Both the position numbers and the translations under genes were made by a program. From Atrina japonica (Eukaryota; Mollusca; Bivalvia; Pterioida; Pinnidae), in contig BROG01000005.1 of assembly GCA_030159075.1 (NCBI GenBank), forward strand, positions 948,001 through 1,012,000: a stretch of DNA of 64,000 nt, written 5' to 3'. Shown piece after piece: positions 17,205 to 45,700 of the stretch. Position 1 is the first letter of the stretch. Every line of letters starts with the position of its first letter. Under the pieces are notes generated by a model. The model saw only the letters and a list, made by a program, of their open reading frames with translations. It was not told where the DNA came from and did no database searches.

Positions 17205-17250
17205 GCTCAAGAAGATCGTTTCTGTCAATTAGAGTTCATCAATTGAGCTC
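17205..17250 (-). ncRNA. Hammerhead-type ribozyme, decayed tandem partner
   Basis: Same layout 349 bp away on the minus strand. Stem I is a perfect 6 bp (GCUCAA/UUGAGC), but the core reads UUGAUGA, stem II has lost pairing, and the GUC triplet is UUC. Probably inactive, but it supports the stem I design of the family. Confidence 0.6.
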
Positions 17251-17553
17251 AAATTTTACAAAAAAAAAGTTTTCTTAAGGAAAAGTGGTATAAGACAAGG
17301 CCAAAAAATAAATCTAAATGCACAGCCAAATCGATCTAAGAGTGACTACTGTAAAACGATGACTATCTTAGATTTTGAAAAGTTTAGAATTTAAATGGTG
17401 TTATCAGTGCCAAATATTACTTTATTATAAGATTATCAGCTGGTACCAAAATACCAGGAACTAGGCTCATGTATACCCTCGGTGACTCAAACGGTCCACC
17501 AGCAGTGACAACGACCTGGTGATATAAAAGAAACATAATACCAAAGTTATAAT

Positions 17554-17600
17554 GCTCAAGACGATCGTTTCTGTCAAATAGACTTCATCAGTTTAGCTCC
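17554..17600 (-). ncRNA. Hammerhead-type ribozyme, best copy
   Basis: Read on the minus strand. The 5' stem I strand GCUAAA comes first, then the core CUGAUGA. Stem II is GUC/GAC closing a UAUUU loop, and the second core GAAA follows. Stem III is ACG-AU-CGU, then the cleavage triplet GUC and the 3' stem I strand UUGAGC (5 of 6 pairs). Weak points are an A.A mismatch at the 10.1/11.1 position and a short stem II. Self-cleavage is therefore uncertain. Confidence 0.65.
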
Positions 17601-18533
17601 AATTTTACAAAAGTGGTATAAGACAAGGCCAAAAAATAAATCTAAATGCATAGTCAAATCCGTCTAAGAATAACCACTGTAAAACGATGACTATCTTAGA
17701 TTTTGAAAACTTCAGAATTTAAATGGTGTAATCAGTGCCAAATATTATGTGACGTCGTCAATAATGGATGCCACGTGAATTTGAATCTCCTTTTACATCG
17801 CTTTGTTCAATGGTATATTTTTAATCATAAAAATACAGAAGACATTTTAATCATTAATTGAGATGAATAAAACACAAATTGTTGTTTTAATTCAATTTGG
17901 TGGCGAATATTTTTTTAACGTGTTATTACATTATAATTCAATTACTCGAAATACGATCATTATATTTTGACTCCAATCACAGGAGTTATATTCTATTTTC
18001 CTTTCGTGATACCAACCTAAGTGATGTCCTCCTGTAATTAATTAAGACAGGCGGAAAAAGATCTTCTCTTTGATACATTTCAGGAAGTGTATTGTTTGGT
18101 AAAGTTAATACTGCTGGTGTCGATATCTGTAATGATGTAACATAGCGATGCTTTTTACAACAACAAAGTTAATAATAGCATAATAAATCAAGTACTTCCA
18201 GAAGTATCCTTCCTGTCATTATTCACGCGATTCTTTTGAGATATGAAAGAATCGCCACACCTAAATCTACTGCAGATGAACTTGTATATCTTCAAGGCAC
18301 TTATGATCCTTTTCGTCTTCCCTTTATTATGATTTTATTCTCATGAACATCAGATTTTCCTGAATGTTATGGGTATTAACCAAATAAATAATTCGACTTT
18401 TACTCCAACTAGATGAATACGTAAACGATTGCATATGTAAAAGTGATATGCAAAAACCGAATAAAAAATTGAAAGTTGATGATTGAAGAGTTAAGAATTC
18501 TACAGCTGCAGATCTGAAAATTTTATTCTGGCC

Positions 18534-18661
<128 letters not shown>

Positions 18662-18744
18662 CGTTTATACTCACACCCTAGATATACACATACTGGAAAT
18701 AAATGCAAGGGGTTAATTGCAAAGACAATCTTCAGAATATAATA

Positions 18745-18782
18745 GTTTATAATATTATAAACATAATACCAAAGTTATAATA
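18745..18782 (-). repeat. Retrozyme-family end fragment
   Basis: ATTATAAACATAATACCAAA plus GTTATAAT matches the conserved end of the hammerhead-bearing family. The rest of the unit is absent. Confidence 0.5.
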
Positions 18783-19124
18783 GGATAGTTTTTCTATATG
18801 ATGTTTATGCATTCACAAAATTATTCACTTTCGTGCTAAAAAATATGCAAGTCTATCGGACAGTGTATCTTTTTTCACCTAAAATGACTAACATCTATCG
18901 TATATAATCTAGTTTTGGTAGCAGTACAAATTTGTGAAATTTTTATTTGCGTTGTTGATATATCAAAACCAATTTTAAGCAAGTACCGACAGAGAGTACA
19001 GAACATATCCTCTATGTTAATGTAGACAAATTGTAATGCTTTCTTAAATTGAAAGTCTTTTTTTTCAAGAAATCAGAGATTTCAAAGTCAAAGATGGTAT
19101 AATCAAAATACCCATGGTGATTCC

Positions 19125-19230
19125 TAGGTTTGTAGCACACGTTTTATTTCGTGGTGCTAGACTTGTAGCATACTTTTTATTTCGTGGTGCTAGACTTGTA
19201 GCATACGTTTTATTTCGTGGTGCTAGACTT
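19125..19230 (+). repeat. Three tandem copies of a 36-bp unit
   Basis: GTTTTATTTCGTGGTGCTAG and ACTTGTAGCATAC recur three times with one-base differences (CACGTT, ACTTTT, ACGTTT). Short minisatellite in noncoding DNA. Confidence 0.9.
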
Positions 19231-19919
19231 TACCTTGGGACGACCGAAATGATAGATAACTGAAAAAGTTAGGTTTAGCAGCTGCATTGTCATAAATAAC
19301 AAATGTGATAGTTCTCAGTGCCGACATTAAAGATCCGTTTCTCACGAAAAGTGAAAATACATCATGAAAGAGATTCCAAAGGCATTCAAAGAAATTGAAT
19401 GTTTATTTATGTTCAATGTGGTTCAAGTCTTCTGACACTTCTACACAATCCGAGTTAATCTTTATCTTGGAATGTTCAAAAGGTTGTCAATTAAATAGTG
19501 AAATAACATGCGTTAACAGTAAGTAATGTACCAAGGGTCACCTGTTGTGTTGACAATTTAAGACGAAAGTGTTGCAAAAAACAAGTTTACATTTATCTCA
19601 GTCACTTTTTTTCAGCTCAGATTACTGTTTTACTGTTTACTTTGGCCCTATACTACAGGAAATAGTATCTTGATATACTGAGCGAGTAACATCAGGTACA
19701 TATAACCATTAGACTGATAGATTTCAAAGATATAATTTACACTCTATTTCATTTGTGACGTACTACATACGCCCTTAAACCTCTATGTGAAAAGTCAGCA
19801 TAACTTCCACAGACTGAATATATATAGGCCATCATATTTTAAGAACTTTTTTTATGTAGTCTCAAATACAAAAATAAATCATGCAAAAAATGGTAACGGT
19901 ACTTTTTTATAACGTAATA

Positions 19920-19995
19920 GGGGTCTCCGTAGCCGGGTGGATAGAACATTGAGATTTATGAAGTGAACTCTCTCACTTCCGCTGAAAATAAGGTT
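19920..19995 (+). repeat. Possible tRNA-derived SINE head fragment
   Basis: GGGGTCTCCGTAGCCGGGTG followed by GATAGAACATTGAGA resembles a tRNA 5' half with a degenerate A box. No B box or core follows before the TA repeat. Confidence 0.35.
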
Positions 19996-20005
19996 TTTAG
20001 AGAGC

Positions 20006-20008
<3 letters not shown>

Positions 20009-20100
<92 letters not shown>

Positions 20101-20109
20101 TGTGTGTGT
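20009..20109. repeat. Compound (TA)n(TG)n microsatellite
   Basis: About 40 bp of TA followed directly by about 60 bp of TG. Confidence 0.98.
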
Positions 20110-20280
20110 TTCTAATGAAGTAACTTACCTAGATCGTTTTACAGAAAGAGGATGCGGTAGAGTTGAGGCTGGTAACATTTATTTACATGTGTTTAAAACT
20201 GTTATAAATGTACGTGTAAAATACATAACTCACTGCACATATATTCTATATCATATGAAACTGCACTAGTTAACCAATAT

Positions 20281-20440
20281 GAAAATCACAGATATCAAAG
20301 TATTGATCGCAGGAAGGTTATGGAGATATTATACAAACACTGAAAATTGGACACACCGACCTCTGAAAAGATGGAGATGGGATCAGATGCCATGGAGGAT
20401 TAGCATCCCCTGTTGTCTTGTATCACCCAGCATGAGCCCA
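20281..20440 (+). repeat. Dispersed repeat family R2, copy 2
   Basis: Shares ATCACAGATATCAAAGTATT, GATGGGATCAGATGCCATGG and a TAGCATCCCCTGTTG block with families R2 and R1. The 82-codon frame here is a by-product of the repeat. Confidence 0.55.
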
Positions 20441-20807
20441 AAGATGAATTCTAATGGACCAATATATTCCACTAATATCCATCTCGAAAGAAGATTTTTA
20501 GGCAAATGTATTCCACATAAGACCTAAATTTGGATATTCGGGGTATGCTCCCCTGGAATATTATAATTTTACAAGACATGGCTATTTTGTAGCTTCAAAA
20601 CACTAAATTATGACCTCTTAATCCTTCAAAATCATTCCATTGATACACTGATTAACTCTGAAAACGAAAAGAAATTTAACATAAATAAGCTGAGTTCTAA
20701 ATCCAAAGAAGTCTTTTATAGCTTCCGAAACTTAGTGATGGCAAGGGGTTTGTGAGTATCATACCTGGATTTTTCAAGTAGGAAGCTTAACACGGTATTT
20801 TCTAGAG

Positions 20808-20945
20808 CGTTTGAAACCCCGAGTGTATCCACAAACCTGGTACCTGGTAAGTAATATTTCACACTGATAACACTTTTTAAATACTAAATTCTTAAAAGGC
20901 TAAGACAGTAATTTTTACAGTAGTTACTTTTAGACGGTATTGGAT
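20808..20945 (+). repeat. Retrozyme-family partial copy without ribozyme
   Basis: Matches the body of the 349-bp unit in the ribozyme-sense orientation (GTGTATCCACAAACCTGGTA, AATATTTCACACTGATAAC, TTACTTTTAGACGG). It stops before the hammerhead segment. Confidence 0.6.
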
Positions 20946-23560
<2,615 letters not shown>

Positions 23561-23564
23561 TCTT

Positions 23565-23636
23565 AATCATAATTCTTGTGCAGTCTTAATTACCGGATTA
23601 TCTTCCTGTAATTAAGACTTCACAAGAATTATGATT
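23565..23636. other. Near-perfect hairpin: 29-bp arms, 14-base loop
   Basis: The arms 23565-23593 and 23608-23636 pair over 29 positions with one mismatch. The arm begins AATCATAATTCTTGTG and the loop is CGGATTATCTTCCT. The size is compatible with a pre-miRNA-like hairpin or a very short MITE. No homolog could be tested. Confidence 0.75.
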
Positions 23637-24878
23637 GGAAACATAAACAAGATCTAATTTTGATTGCCTTCTTGCATGTGTAAAAGTGGAACTGTGTTTA
23701 TTTCTATCACAGAGTTGAGTAATTATTATTCCACCATTAACTTGTTTACGTATACCGTAATTCCAAAGGTCTAAAAGGACGTTGATCTCATGCGCCCATG
23801 ATTTAAACGTTACAACAATCATTTTACAAATATTTCGCAATAATTATTTTTGTAGTTCTTATTACTTATTTCATCGTTTTAACAAATTTTCCGACTAACA
23901 GCTGTAACTGACATATTTGTTCCAGTGTTTTTTCTAAAATTCATCCTACCATTTCAAAATATCGAATGAATGATACTTACGTTTCCTGTGCCTAGTGATG
24001 TGCATTTATAACCAACTATAATAAAGAGTGATGAATTGTTGTATGTGTTGCGTGTATAATTTTATATGCTCATCTTTTTCTTTTTCGTTTTCTACTTTAT
24101 TAGATTATCTTTTTATATTCGTCATGAACTTATTATCAACACTTGTTGTCTAATAGCCCTTCCCGAGCAAACGGTGTGGGAGGAATATCACACTTTTAAA
24201 AAAAAATCATTACAACGGTTTGGTGTCGTCTATGATTTAAAATGCTATTTCATGACGGAAATCGTTCGGTTACCATCTTATGGGTTACAGTTTCTAAAAA
24301 GATAATTTCAGAAACGATAGGTTTGTACATGTGTGTTGATGGGTATGTAGGTGTTTTTTGTGCATAGGTGTGTGCGTGTTTAAAAAAGATATAGTTTGAA
24401 GTGACATTATTTATTAGTCACAGCTGTTCCCAGGACTTAAGAAAATATTTGGTTCAATTTCAAGATTTTCACCATCTTGCAAATGTTGAATCATTGTCAC
24501 AAAATAATTCTATATTATGCATCACGAATTACATCATTTAACGTACATATGTCTTCCTCAGACGTAAACGGTCCAGGTTCGATGTCAACGGTATCTACAC
24601 CGGTCTGTGCAAAGATTTTCATTTATATTAAATCAAATTATCAATACGGGGAAAGTCCAGAAATTAAAACAAGTGTCATAAGTAAGGTTTCATCCCTTTT
24701 GTCAAAGATAAAGATACATGCATAACCTCAAATTGTATATTGCAGAATCATTCTAAAACGCATATACATGTATGGTAAATAATTTACCTACACCTTTTCC
24801 TCCCACTCAGATCTGACGTGGAAAATTTGATCAAATGTTCGTCAATAACCGAGATATGAATAATATTATGATAATACT

Positions 24879-24884
24879 TTTATT
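24879..24884 (-). terminator. AATAAA polyadenylation signal downstream of PLPP
   Basis: AATAAA reads on the minus strand about 100 bp past the PLPP stop codon. This is the right place and orientation for the poly(A) signal of exon 6. The hexamer is common by chance in AT-rich DNA. Confidence 0.45.
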
Positions 24885-24984
24885 TTGATTTTTACAAATT
24901 ATGTTTAAATTTACATATATAACAGTTAATATTTCGAACATGGACGGATTAATTACTATACAGGTATGTGTTGACGGCATGTCA

Positions 24985-38140
<13,156 letters not shown>

Positions 38141-39700
38141 TACTGTTGTATTAGATAAATCTTATTTTAATGTTTAGAGTACACAACGGATATATGTAAG
38201 GGCCTCCTCTCAAACACTAGTGAAACCATCAGTCATGGTACATGCTTTTTAATTTCGTTCTTCCGTTTAATTTGGTGTGACGTCAAATTAGAACAAACTC
38301 TGGAGTGCAGTTCATGAATAATTCATGAGTTAGCTAGCTCTTTGAGTTACAGGCAAATACAAGAAATTCCTTGACTTTAGGCATCACATACAGGCGATTA
38401 CTACGTGTATGGATTACTGTAGACAACTGTCACTCACAAAAGACACAGATGTATTCGACTAAATGGTTTACATGTATTTCCATGTATAATCATTTCTAGT
38501 ACATCAAGCAGAACACCGTAGAACGCAATTTACACACCTTTCCTCTTTAGCATATTAATCCAATGACCATGTGACTTACAAGAGATCTAAAGAAGAGAAC
38601 TGTCACTCAGTGTTTTCCTTCGGGATGTTTTCTTCAATATCTATACACTCCGGTACGTAAACAAATTTAGCAATCGAGAGAATATATCCCTACACACTCT
38701 GTTGACAATCTAGATACAGTGATTTATCTTCTGTACAATCAAATAGTTTGTCGGGATCAAAAATAGGGACGAATATTATCTATGCTCTTAGATTGAGTCT
38801 GTTTTATTAACTGATTAAAACCTGTATATTTTGTGCATATTTGGCGTTTGCTTTATAGGATTTGAAAATGATAATTATAGAAGACATATTTTGTGTTAAA
38901 ACCTCTTTATTATTATGTCTGTTATCTGCCCATTGGATACCACTGGACGTGCTCACAGTGTGTAAACCATCATTAATCTCAAAGCTTTTCCCACTAAGTG
39001 CAAAAGAGTCTATTTAATGCAATATTTATTGATAGGAACTTTTAACAGTCATTTCACTACGGAATGGTATACATTTTAATAGTGCGTCTATCTGGGGTTT
39101 TTGTATTGGTAATGTATATATTAAAGATAAAACCAGAAGTAGATACGTGAACTATGGATTTATGTTGAAACAGGTAAGGTAAAAAGATATAAAAACATTT
39201 ACACGTGTTCTTATATTATTGCCTTCTATCTACACTGTTAAAAGGCACCAAGTCCGACATTTTATTTATTGCTTGACATTGAGTAAACATGATAAGTCGA
39301 AATAATGTGTTATTTAATGTTAAGTTATGTCTTTTATTTCTAGAGAAGGAGGGGGCATATATTAATATATAAAATTTATATGTAGTCACATTTGACAGCT
39401 TCTCATTACTACGACATTATCGTGCCAGTGTGATATATTGGAAGCCGAATTATCAGAAGAAATATCAACCCAGGTGTGCACCTAAACGTTACCTCATTGC
39501 CCTCATTATTTCCATATCTATTTTATGTTACTGGAAGTCTAATGTTACAAAGCCGCTATCCGTCTTAAACTCAAGTCAAGGCTTAAAATGAATTATGTAC
39601 ACAAGAAGTAATTCATACATTTAACTTAAAAGCGTTGGTATATCAAATGTGGAATACAATACTCCATTTCACTTTCTTAATTTATCATTTCGATCACTTT
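38141..39700. other. Upstream flank of PLPP; no gene seen
   Basis: This flank should contain the 5' UTR and promoter of PLPP. No convincing TATA or initiator context could be chosen in this AT-rich sequence, and no exon of another gene was recognised. Confidence 0.4.
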
Positions 39701-39704
39701 AGTT

Positions 39705-39710
39705 TATTAC

Positions 39711-39778
<68 letters not shown>

Positions 39779-39872
39779 GGTTCATCCGACTTCAGATTGG
39801 ATGACCCTATTGTTATTGTAAATATTCTTATTATTATTATTCTTATTATTATTATTCTTATTATTATTATTC

Positions 39873-39913
<41 letters not shown>

Positions 39914-39915
39914 TA
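39705..39915. repeat. Two (ATT)n trinucleotide tracts
   Basis: About 39705-39778 and 39823-39915, separated by a 45-bp unique segment. The second tract has regular TTC interruptions. Confidence 0.97.
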
Positions 39916-40943
39916 TATCTTTAAGTTATTATTGTTATTATATGAATTAAAATGAATTTCCAGGGAAATAGTTAATTAACATGAACCGATAAAAATTATT
40001 TTAATGTCAATAAATATTTAATGACATTTAAACTAAAGATCGTGTTTCTATCAACAATAGATACTAAACTGATTTCTATACTTTCAGTAAAATGATTATA
40101 TCAATTGATTAGATTTGAACTGGAAAAAGTGCAACAACTTTACATTCCCCCACTAATTCAAAATGAACAAATATAAATAGCATCACTTAACATAGTCTGA
40201 TTTATCTGAATAAGATGTAATTTGATTTGACAGAAATGATTATACAAAATGAATCACAAGATTGAAATCTCATATCTCTATGTTTGACAATAGCAGACAT
40301 GCTAAACATAAATTATTTGTATTGACATAGTCATACATATCTCTTTATCCAGTTGTAATACATAACGACAGTATAAGTGAAGACTGGTGGGATTGAAGAT
40401 TATCATCTTACAACTAGAACATTGACAGTAATGTAGAATTTTACAAAAATCAGACAGGTATAGGTACACGTATTTAACTGTTACGTAGAAGTAAATAACC
40501 ACCCACACGAAAACCTATCTTGAAAAAATGAATGTCATGTTCAGTTATTACTTGTATTGACCTCTACGTTGCAAAATTATAACTTTAGAATCATGTTCTG
40601 TTTTCTACATGAAAACTTACTGAAGGTTAATGTACATTTTCCCAAAATCATATGGAGTTCAATTTAGCTAAAAACTATATACAATTTCTGAGAAACGTAT
40701 CAGTTATAACTATTCAGAAAAAACAATTTCTAAATGAGAAGATGGTCCATATTTTTTAAATTATAAATGTTGAGAATGCCAATATGTATATAAATCTAAA
40801 ATAGTATACAGTAAAACACTCAATATTCACATATATTTTATATTTTTTTACTGTTTTTAGCATAACGATACTTCCCTTTTGAGGACATCGAATTTTATTG
40901 GTATTATTAATACACTCCTGTGGACAATATGTGTATAGACGAC

Positions 40944-40947
<4 letters not shown>

Positions 40948-41005
<58 letters not shown>
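40948..41005. repeat. (TA)n microsatellite
   Basis: Perfect TA tract of about 58 bp. Confidence 0.97.
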
Positions 41006-41008
<3 letters not shown>

Positions 41009-41287
41009 TAAAATCAATCTGTTGCCCACAGTATTAAGTGTAAGCCTAAAGTATTTGTTATTTATGATTTATTAGTTTGAGGAATGCCATTAATGATTAT
41101 ACAATTATCACTGCATGACAATGCAACTGTACAACCTTACTGACGTCAGTATCACGTCCTTAGCTCATGTACTGCATTCACTATTCCAAATGCAACCACT
41201 GGCGACTACCGGTGGGTGTTGGTTGTTCTAGCTTTGGAGGGTATGGTATATTATTAGAACAAAGGTTGAATGCAAAATCATGAGTGG

Positions 41288-41545
41288 TATTGTCCGATTC
41301 ACATGAGATGGCGGGGCGGATTAACCTTCTGATTATCATACGAAGGATTCTACTGACTTTTCGTTTATGACAAGCTGCACGGGAAAAACGTTATACTCTC
41401 TTATGATCTCTTATGTATGGTAAAAGTAGGAATGATTACTCTAGCCAGGATAATTTTAATATTATGCTTTATCACTTAAATTTTAAACTCGCCCATGTCA
41501 CAAAAAGGGTTCACAAGACTCTACCCTGCCAGTTTATATCAGTTT
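41288..41545 (-). repeat. Dispersed repeat family R3, copy 2 (inverted)
   Basis: Reverse-complement copy of 13104-13353. Runs from CCGATTCACATGAGATGGCG to TTCACAAGACTCTACCCTGC, with shared internal blocks ATTATCATACGAAGG and GACTTTTCG. Confidence 0.75.
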
Positions 41546-41743
41546 TACTATATGACCTTTTGTTTTAGTGATAAAACTTTCAATGGTGGCTAATGTAGGG
41601 TAGTCACCGGCTGACTTTACTTTTAAATGACAAATATGAGCAAGTGTAATAACAACGTGTTGCAATTTGAAATTCAAAAAGCTAACGTTTCAAACATGTT
41701 CAAAATTTGCCTACATTAGTACAACAAAATTTTAATTGATGTT

Positions 41744-42059
41744 GGGCCGTTTGAGTCCCCTAGGGTATACATAAACTCAGTATATCGGTACCAGATGATT
41801 ATTTCATCACTAAAGTAACATTTCCAATGATAGCACCGTTTAATTTCTTAACTTTGAAAGTCATTTTTAAAGTTGCTCCTCTTAGACTTTTGGAATACAT
41901 TTAGGTTATATTTTGGCCATATATGATACTACTCTCTGTTTCGGAACTCTACATTTTATATTTTGAATTCGAGCTGGACAGATGAAGTGTTATTTATAGA
42001 AATGATCGCCGTTTTTTTTTTTTCACAAATCTATAACTTTGGTATTATGTTTATAATAT
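41744..42059 (+). repeat. Retrozyme-family copy, full length but eroded
   Basis: Starts GGCCGTTTGAGTCCCCTAGG and ends GGTATTATGTTTATAATAT. The hammerhead segment is mutated (CAGATGA, stem II unpaired, GAAAT), so it is inactive. It shows the far end of the unit, which the 34962 copy lacks. Confidence 0.65.
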
Positions 42060-42486
42060 AGATAATTTGTATTCAATCAGATTTTGTTGCAGAAGTTTGG
42101 CTCATAACACACATCCATAATTGCATTTTCCGTCTATAAAAAGTATAGCGTGAACCCTATTTTACAGTTAACATACAATTTACGCACCATGAAATGATTG
42201 AATATAGACGACTATTATTTTTTAAAAGTTAAATTCTTTTCAATATGCGTATTCACTTTTACTTTACTTTTATATATCGTATACTTTTAATTTAGATTTA
42301 AATTGAGCAACTGTGCAGAACATTTATTTTCTATAAAACTGGACTATATTTTCAAAGTACATAATTATTATTTTGTCCATGAGTATGTCAGTCAGGAAGC
42401 CGTGAGCAATAAGCACTTGATTGTTGACAAACTTCTGACCCCTAATCAGAATTACAGCACTAGACATAAGCTTAATATGTGGTCAA

Positions 42487-42487
<1 letters not shown>

Positions 42488-42552
<65 letters not shown>

Positions 42553-42572
42553 GTGTGTGTGTGTGTGTGTGC

Positions 42573-42613
<41 letters not shown>

Positions 42614-42710
42614 CGTGTGTGTGTGTGTGTGCGTGTGTGTGTGTGCGCGCGTGTGTGTGTGCGTGTGTGTGTGCGTGTGTGTGTGCGTGCGCGCGTGTGT
42701 GTGTGCGTGC

Positions 42711-42789
<79 letters not shown>
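42488..42789. repeat. (GT)n tract with GC interruptions, about 302 bp
   Basis: Strict alternation of G with T or C along the whole length. GC steps are concentrated at 42547-42713 and perfect GT lies at both ends. The Cys-Val and His-Thr frames across it are artefacts. Confidence 0.99.
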
Positions 42790-42790
<1 letters not shown>

Positions 42791-45700
42791 TTGGTGTATA
42801 TCGTTGGATGCGATGACGATGATTTCGACCATGACAACTCTTTTTGGGAATACCATTTCCCCTAAAAGAACACTATTTGGTATTTTAAAGGTGACATAGA
42901 CACAGTTTGATGAAGCACAACCTTGACGGCAGACTGTAGGTCGGGGTCCATCTTGTGGTTAAAGATAAACAGAATTTCAAGACAGTTACTATATAACTTG
43001 ATTCATTGAACATAAAACCTCCGGTAAACACTGATATCAACATATAGCAAATCGTATGATCGCCATTTTGGCTCCCGAACAGTTGGGAAACAGCATTAAT
43101 ATCCTACCGGTAAATGAAACTTCATCATGTTAACAAAAGCGGGAGCAGGAAGCACTTCCTTCTGAAGCGGTGGATCAAAGGGAAGCTTGCGTGGGCTAAC
43201 AGTGTTCAGTAATAGATGTATGTCTTTGCGTATTCAAAAACTTAAAATATTAAATATAACACTTATTCACAATACACACAAAATAATCACATTAGTAACA
43301 TGATAAAATGATGACCTACAGTTTTGGAAAAAAACAAGCGCCATTTTTACAAATTGTACGGGAATAGAGCTGGTGGCGCTGTCAATATGAAGCCCTGCAA
43401 ATTGTTGAAAAGGTGTTGGTTTTAATATATTCAAGGCATTGTTCAAAAGTCAAGCTGATCAAAATACTTTTAAAATGCTGCAATTATTTCCCAAATCTAC
43501 AAAATGTGTTTCAACAAATTGACACAGTTGTACCAAATAAATTATTTGAATATATATCAGGTAATCTACTGAAACACAATGATTTCGAAATAATCATCAC
43601 TCTGAAAGGAACAATCATTTTGGAAATTTGAGATACAATTTCTTTCAAATATCCAACAGTGAAAATTTATATTAAGTTATGTTTTACAATTATGTACGTT
43701 CTATAATGATACTAAGTAATATTAATCCTTAAACGTCAGTAGTTTTATTCGATTTCAGTTATCTTATTAGGACAGGAACGGATTAAATTAAATTATCGTT
43801 CATATCTGAGTCTTCTCTGGAGATACCACGAAATAAAACAAAATATTTATTCAATCAAATGTAGATAGATAAAAAGAAAATTATTAGTTCATACAAATTA
43901 GATACTAAAATTGGCAAATGGAATACTTCAACACTGCATTTTATTGGTCAAATTCTATGTCCAAAGAGTTCCGTCATTTTAGCTGTATTCATATTGCACG
44001 GGAGACCCATCAGACCCTGCTTTACCCAGCTACAGTATTGTATTAACAAAAGTGTGGGAAGCGCCATTAAATGTGGTAGTTCTGTAACTTGGTGATAACA
44101 GGCGGAAATGTTGCTCTAACAGGCAATTATCTTTGATATATCGTGAAGTTCCCGTCAAATGAAACAAAACTGTAATAACGACAATAGTACTTAATAAATA
44201 CAGATGTTTTATATTCGCAACATATGGATAATTTATATAATTAGACTGGACATTAAATGCCCTGAAATAAATAACTACATATTCATTAACAGACCAACAG
44301 TGTCATGTTGAATAATGTCCCTCATACATATGCCAAAAAATAATATCACGGAAACAATGTCGACTCTCGTGTTGTCAAAAACTCTGACAAATCCAACAGG
44401 ACATTGCTAAAAAATGATAAAATCAGTACAGGAAATTTTTTACAAGCAACCATCCGGTACTTTCGGATTTTGTTATCATGTGATATTCAGAAAGGATCGG
44501 AAGGAAGCCTTATCACTGCTTTATCTTCAATTTATCAAAACAGACACAACAATCGTAGATCATTAGCAGTATTAGTTTAAACATAGTAACATTTGATAGC
44601 CGAAGTGTGTCTATTATTAAGAAATCAGCCAGCTGCCTGATTACTTGGTTGGTGGAAAGTTTCTGGTTTTGTAAAATAAATTTACGATGTACAGTTGCTA
44701 GAACTTTCTGTATACCTAGACGATCTTTCTCAATAAAATGTTAGATAACTGTAATATTTCTAATTCCGAGACACTAAAACAATCATTTCTAATCTTTAAC
44801 TTATTTTATAAACAGACAAAACAAGATTTACCTCATCAATTATAAATAGATTGTAAAACTTGCTGACAGATAGCATATCATTGTTGAAAGCATAGTTCCG
44901 TTATTTATGAATGGATCAGCTTCCGTCCTGCGTTTTTTGTCTTAGTTAATCTATATAATAAACTACTCACATTCAAGTGGATTTACAGATTCTTTTAAAC
45001 ATACATTGCATACCATTGTTATGGGTTATCAAAACCGTAGTTGTATCAAATTTACAGCTACACTTTATTTAGAAGCATTTGTCTGATGACTCGAATGAAT
45101 GCTGATTCTACAAATTTAACAATTGTAATACCAATGCATTTCATCAAACAAAACAACATGCATCTTAATAAAAACAAATAAAATGCTTCCTTTAACATTC
45201 TTGCGATAGTCCAAAAAGCGTCGTTTAAATTGAATGGCTGGCTGAACGGTATCATCTACTGAAACGTGGTTTACAAGTGCAAATTACAACAGCGCAGGTA
45301 TCAAACTCATCAAAATATAACTTGGTTGCTAAGCTTAGTATTATTCATGTCAGAAGTAAAGAACTTTAATTTTTAGCTTTTCATAACACACTGATATTTT
45401 ATTTCAAAAAGAATGAAAATGTTATTTACACATCCAACATATTTTCCAATATTATTATTCTGATATAAAGGTTATTGTGCTTTTAACAAAACTGACTTCA
45501 TAATTTGCATTTACCTTGTCTCTTATTACTGTTAATGTATAAACATAAACCATTACGGATGCTATATTTTTCAACTGGCATTCGGTTCACAATCGCTATT
45601 ATTTGCCGGGCGGAGACAAAGTAACATGATAAAATAGATTAAAACTCGATTGAGCAAGTTCAATGGAATTTGAAAATGATAATAAACAAATTAATCTATA

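Larger units (their letters stand above)
17176..17755 (-). mobile_element. Retrozyme-like tandem of about 1.6 units of 349 bp with two hammerhead cores
   Basis: Two head-to-tail units share AAACATAATACC..., the hammerhead segment and a 150-bp body (GACAAGGCCAAAAAATAAA, AAAACGATGACTATCTTAGA, ATCAGTGCCAAATATTA). The same point recurs at 17202 and 17551, a period of 349 bp. There is no ORF. Tandem short units each bearing a type I hammerhead are the hallmark of retrozymes. Diverged single copies are at 20808, 34962, 41744, 47030 and 48888. Confidence 0.75.

Noticed and set aside
39635..39955. Leucine-rich 106-codon frame
   Set aside because: It is an (ATT)n tract, and composition explains the frame.
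42303..42899. Long open frames of alternating Cys-Val or His-Thr
   Set aside because: They are translations of the GT/GC repeat in several frames on both strands.
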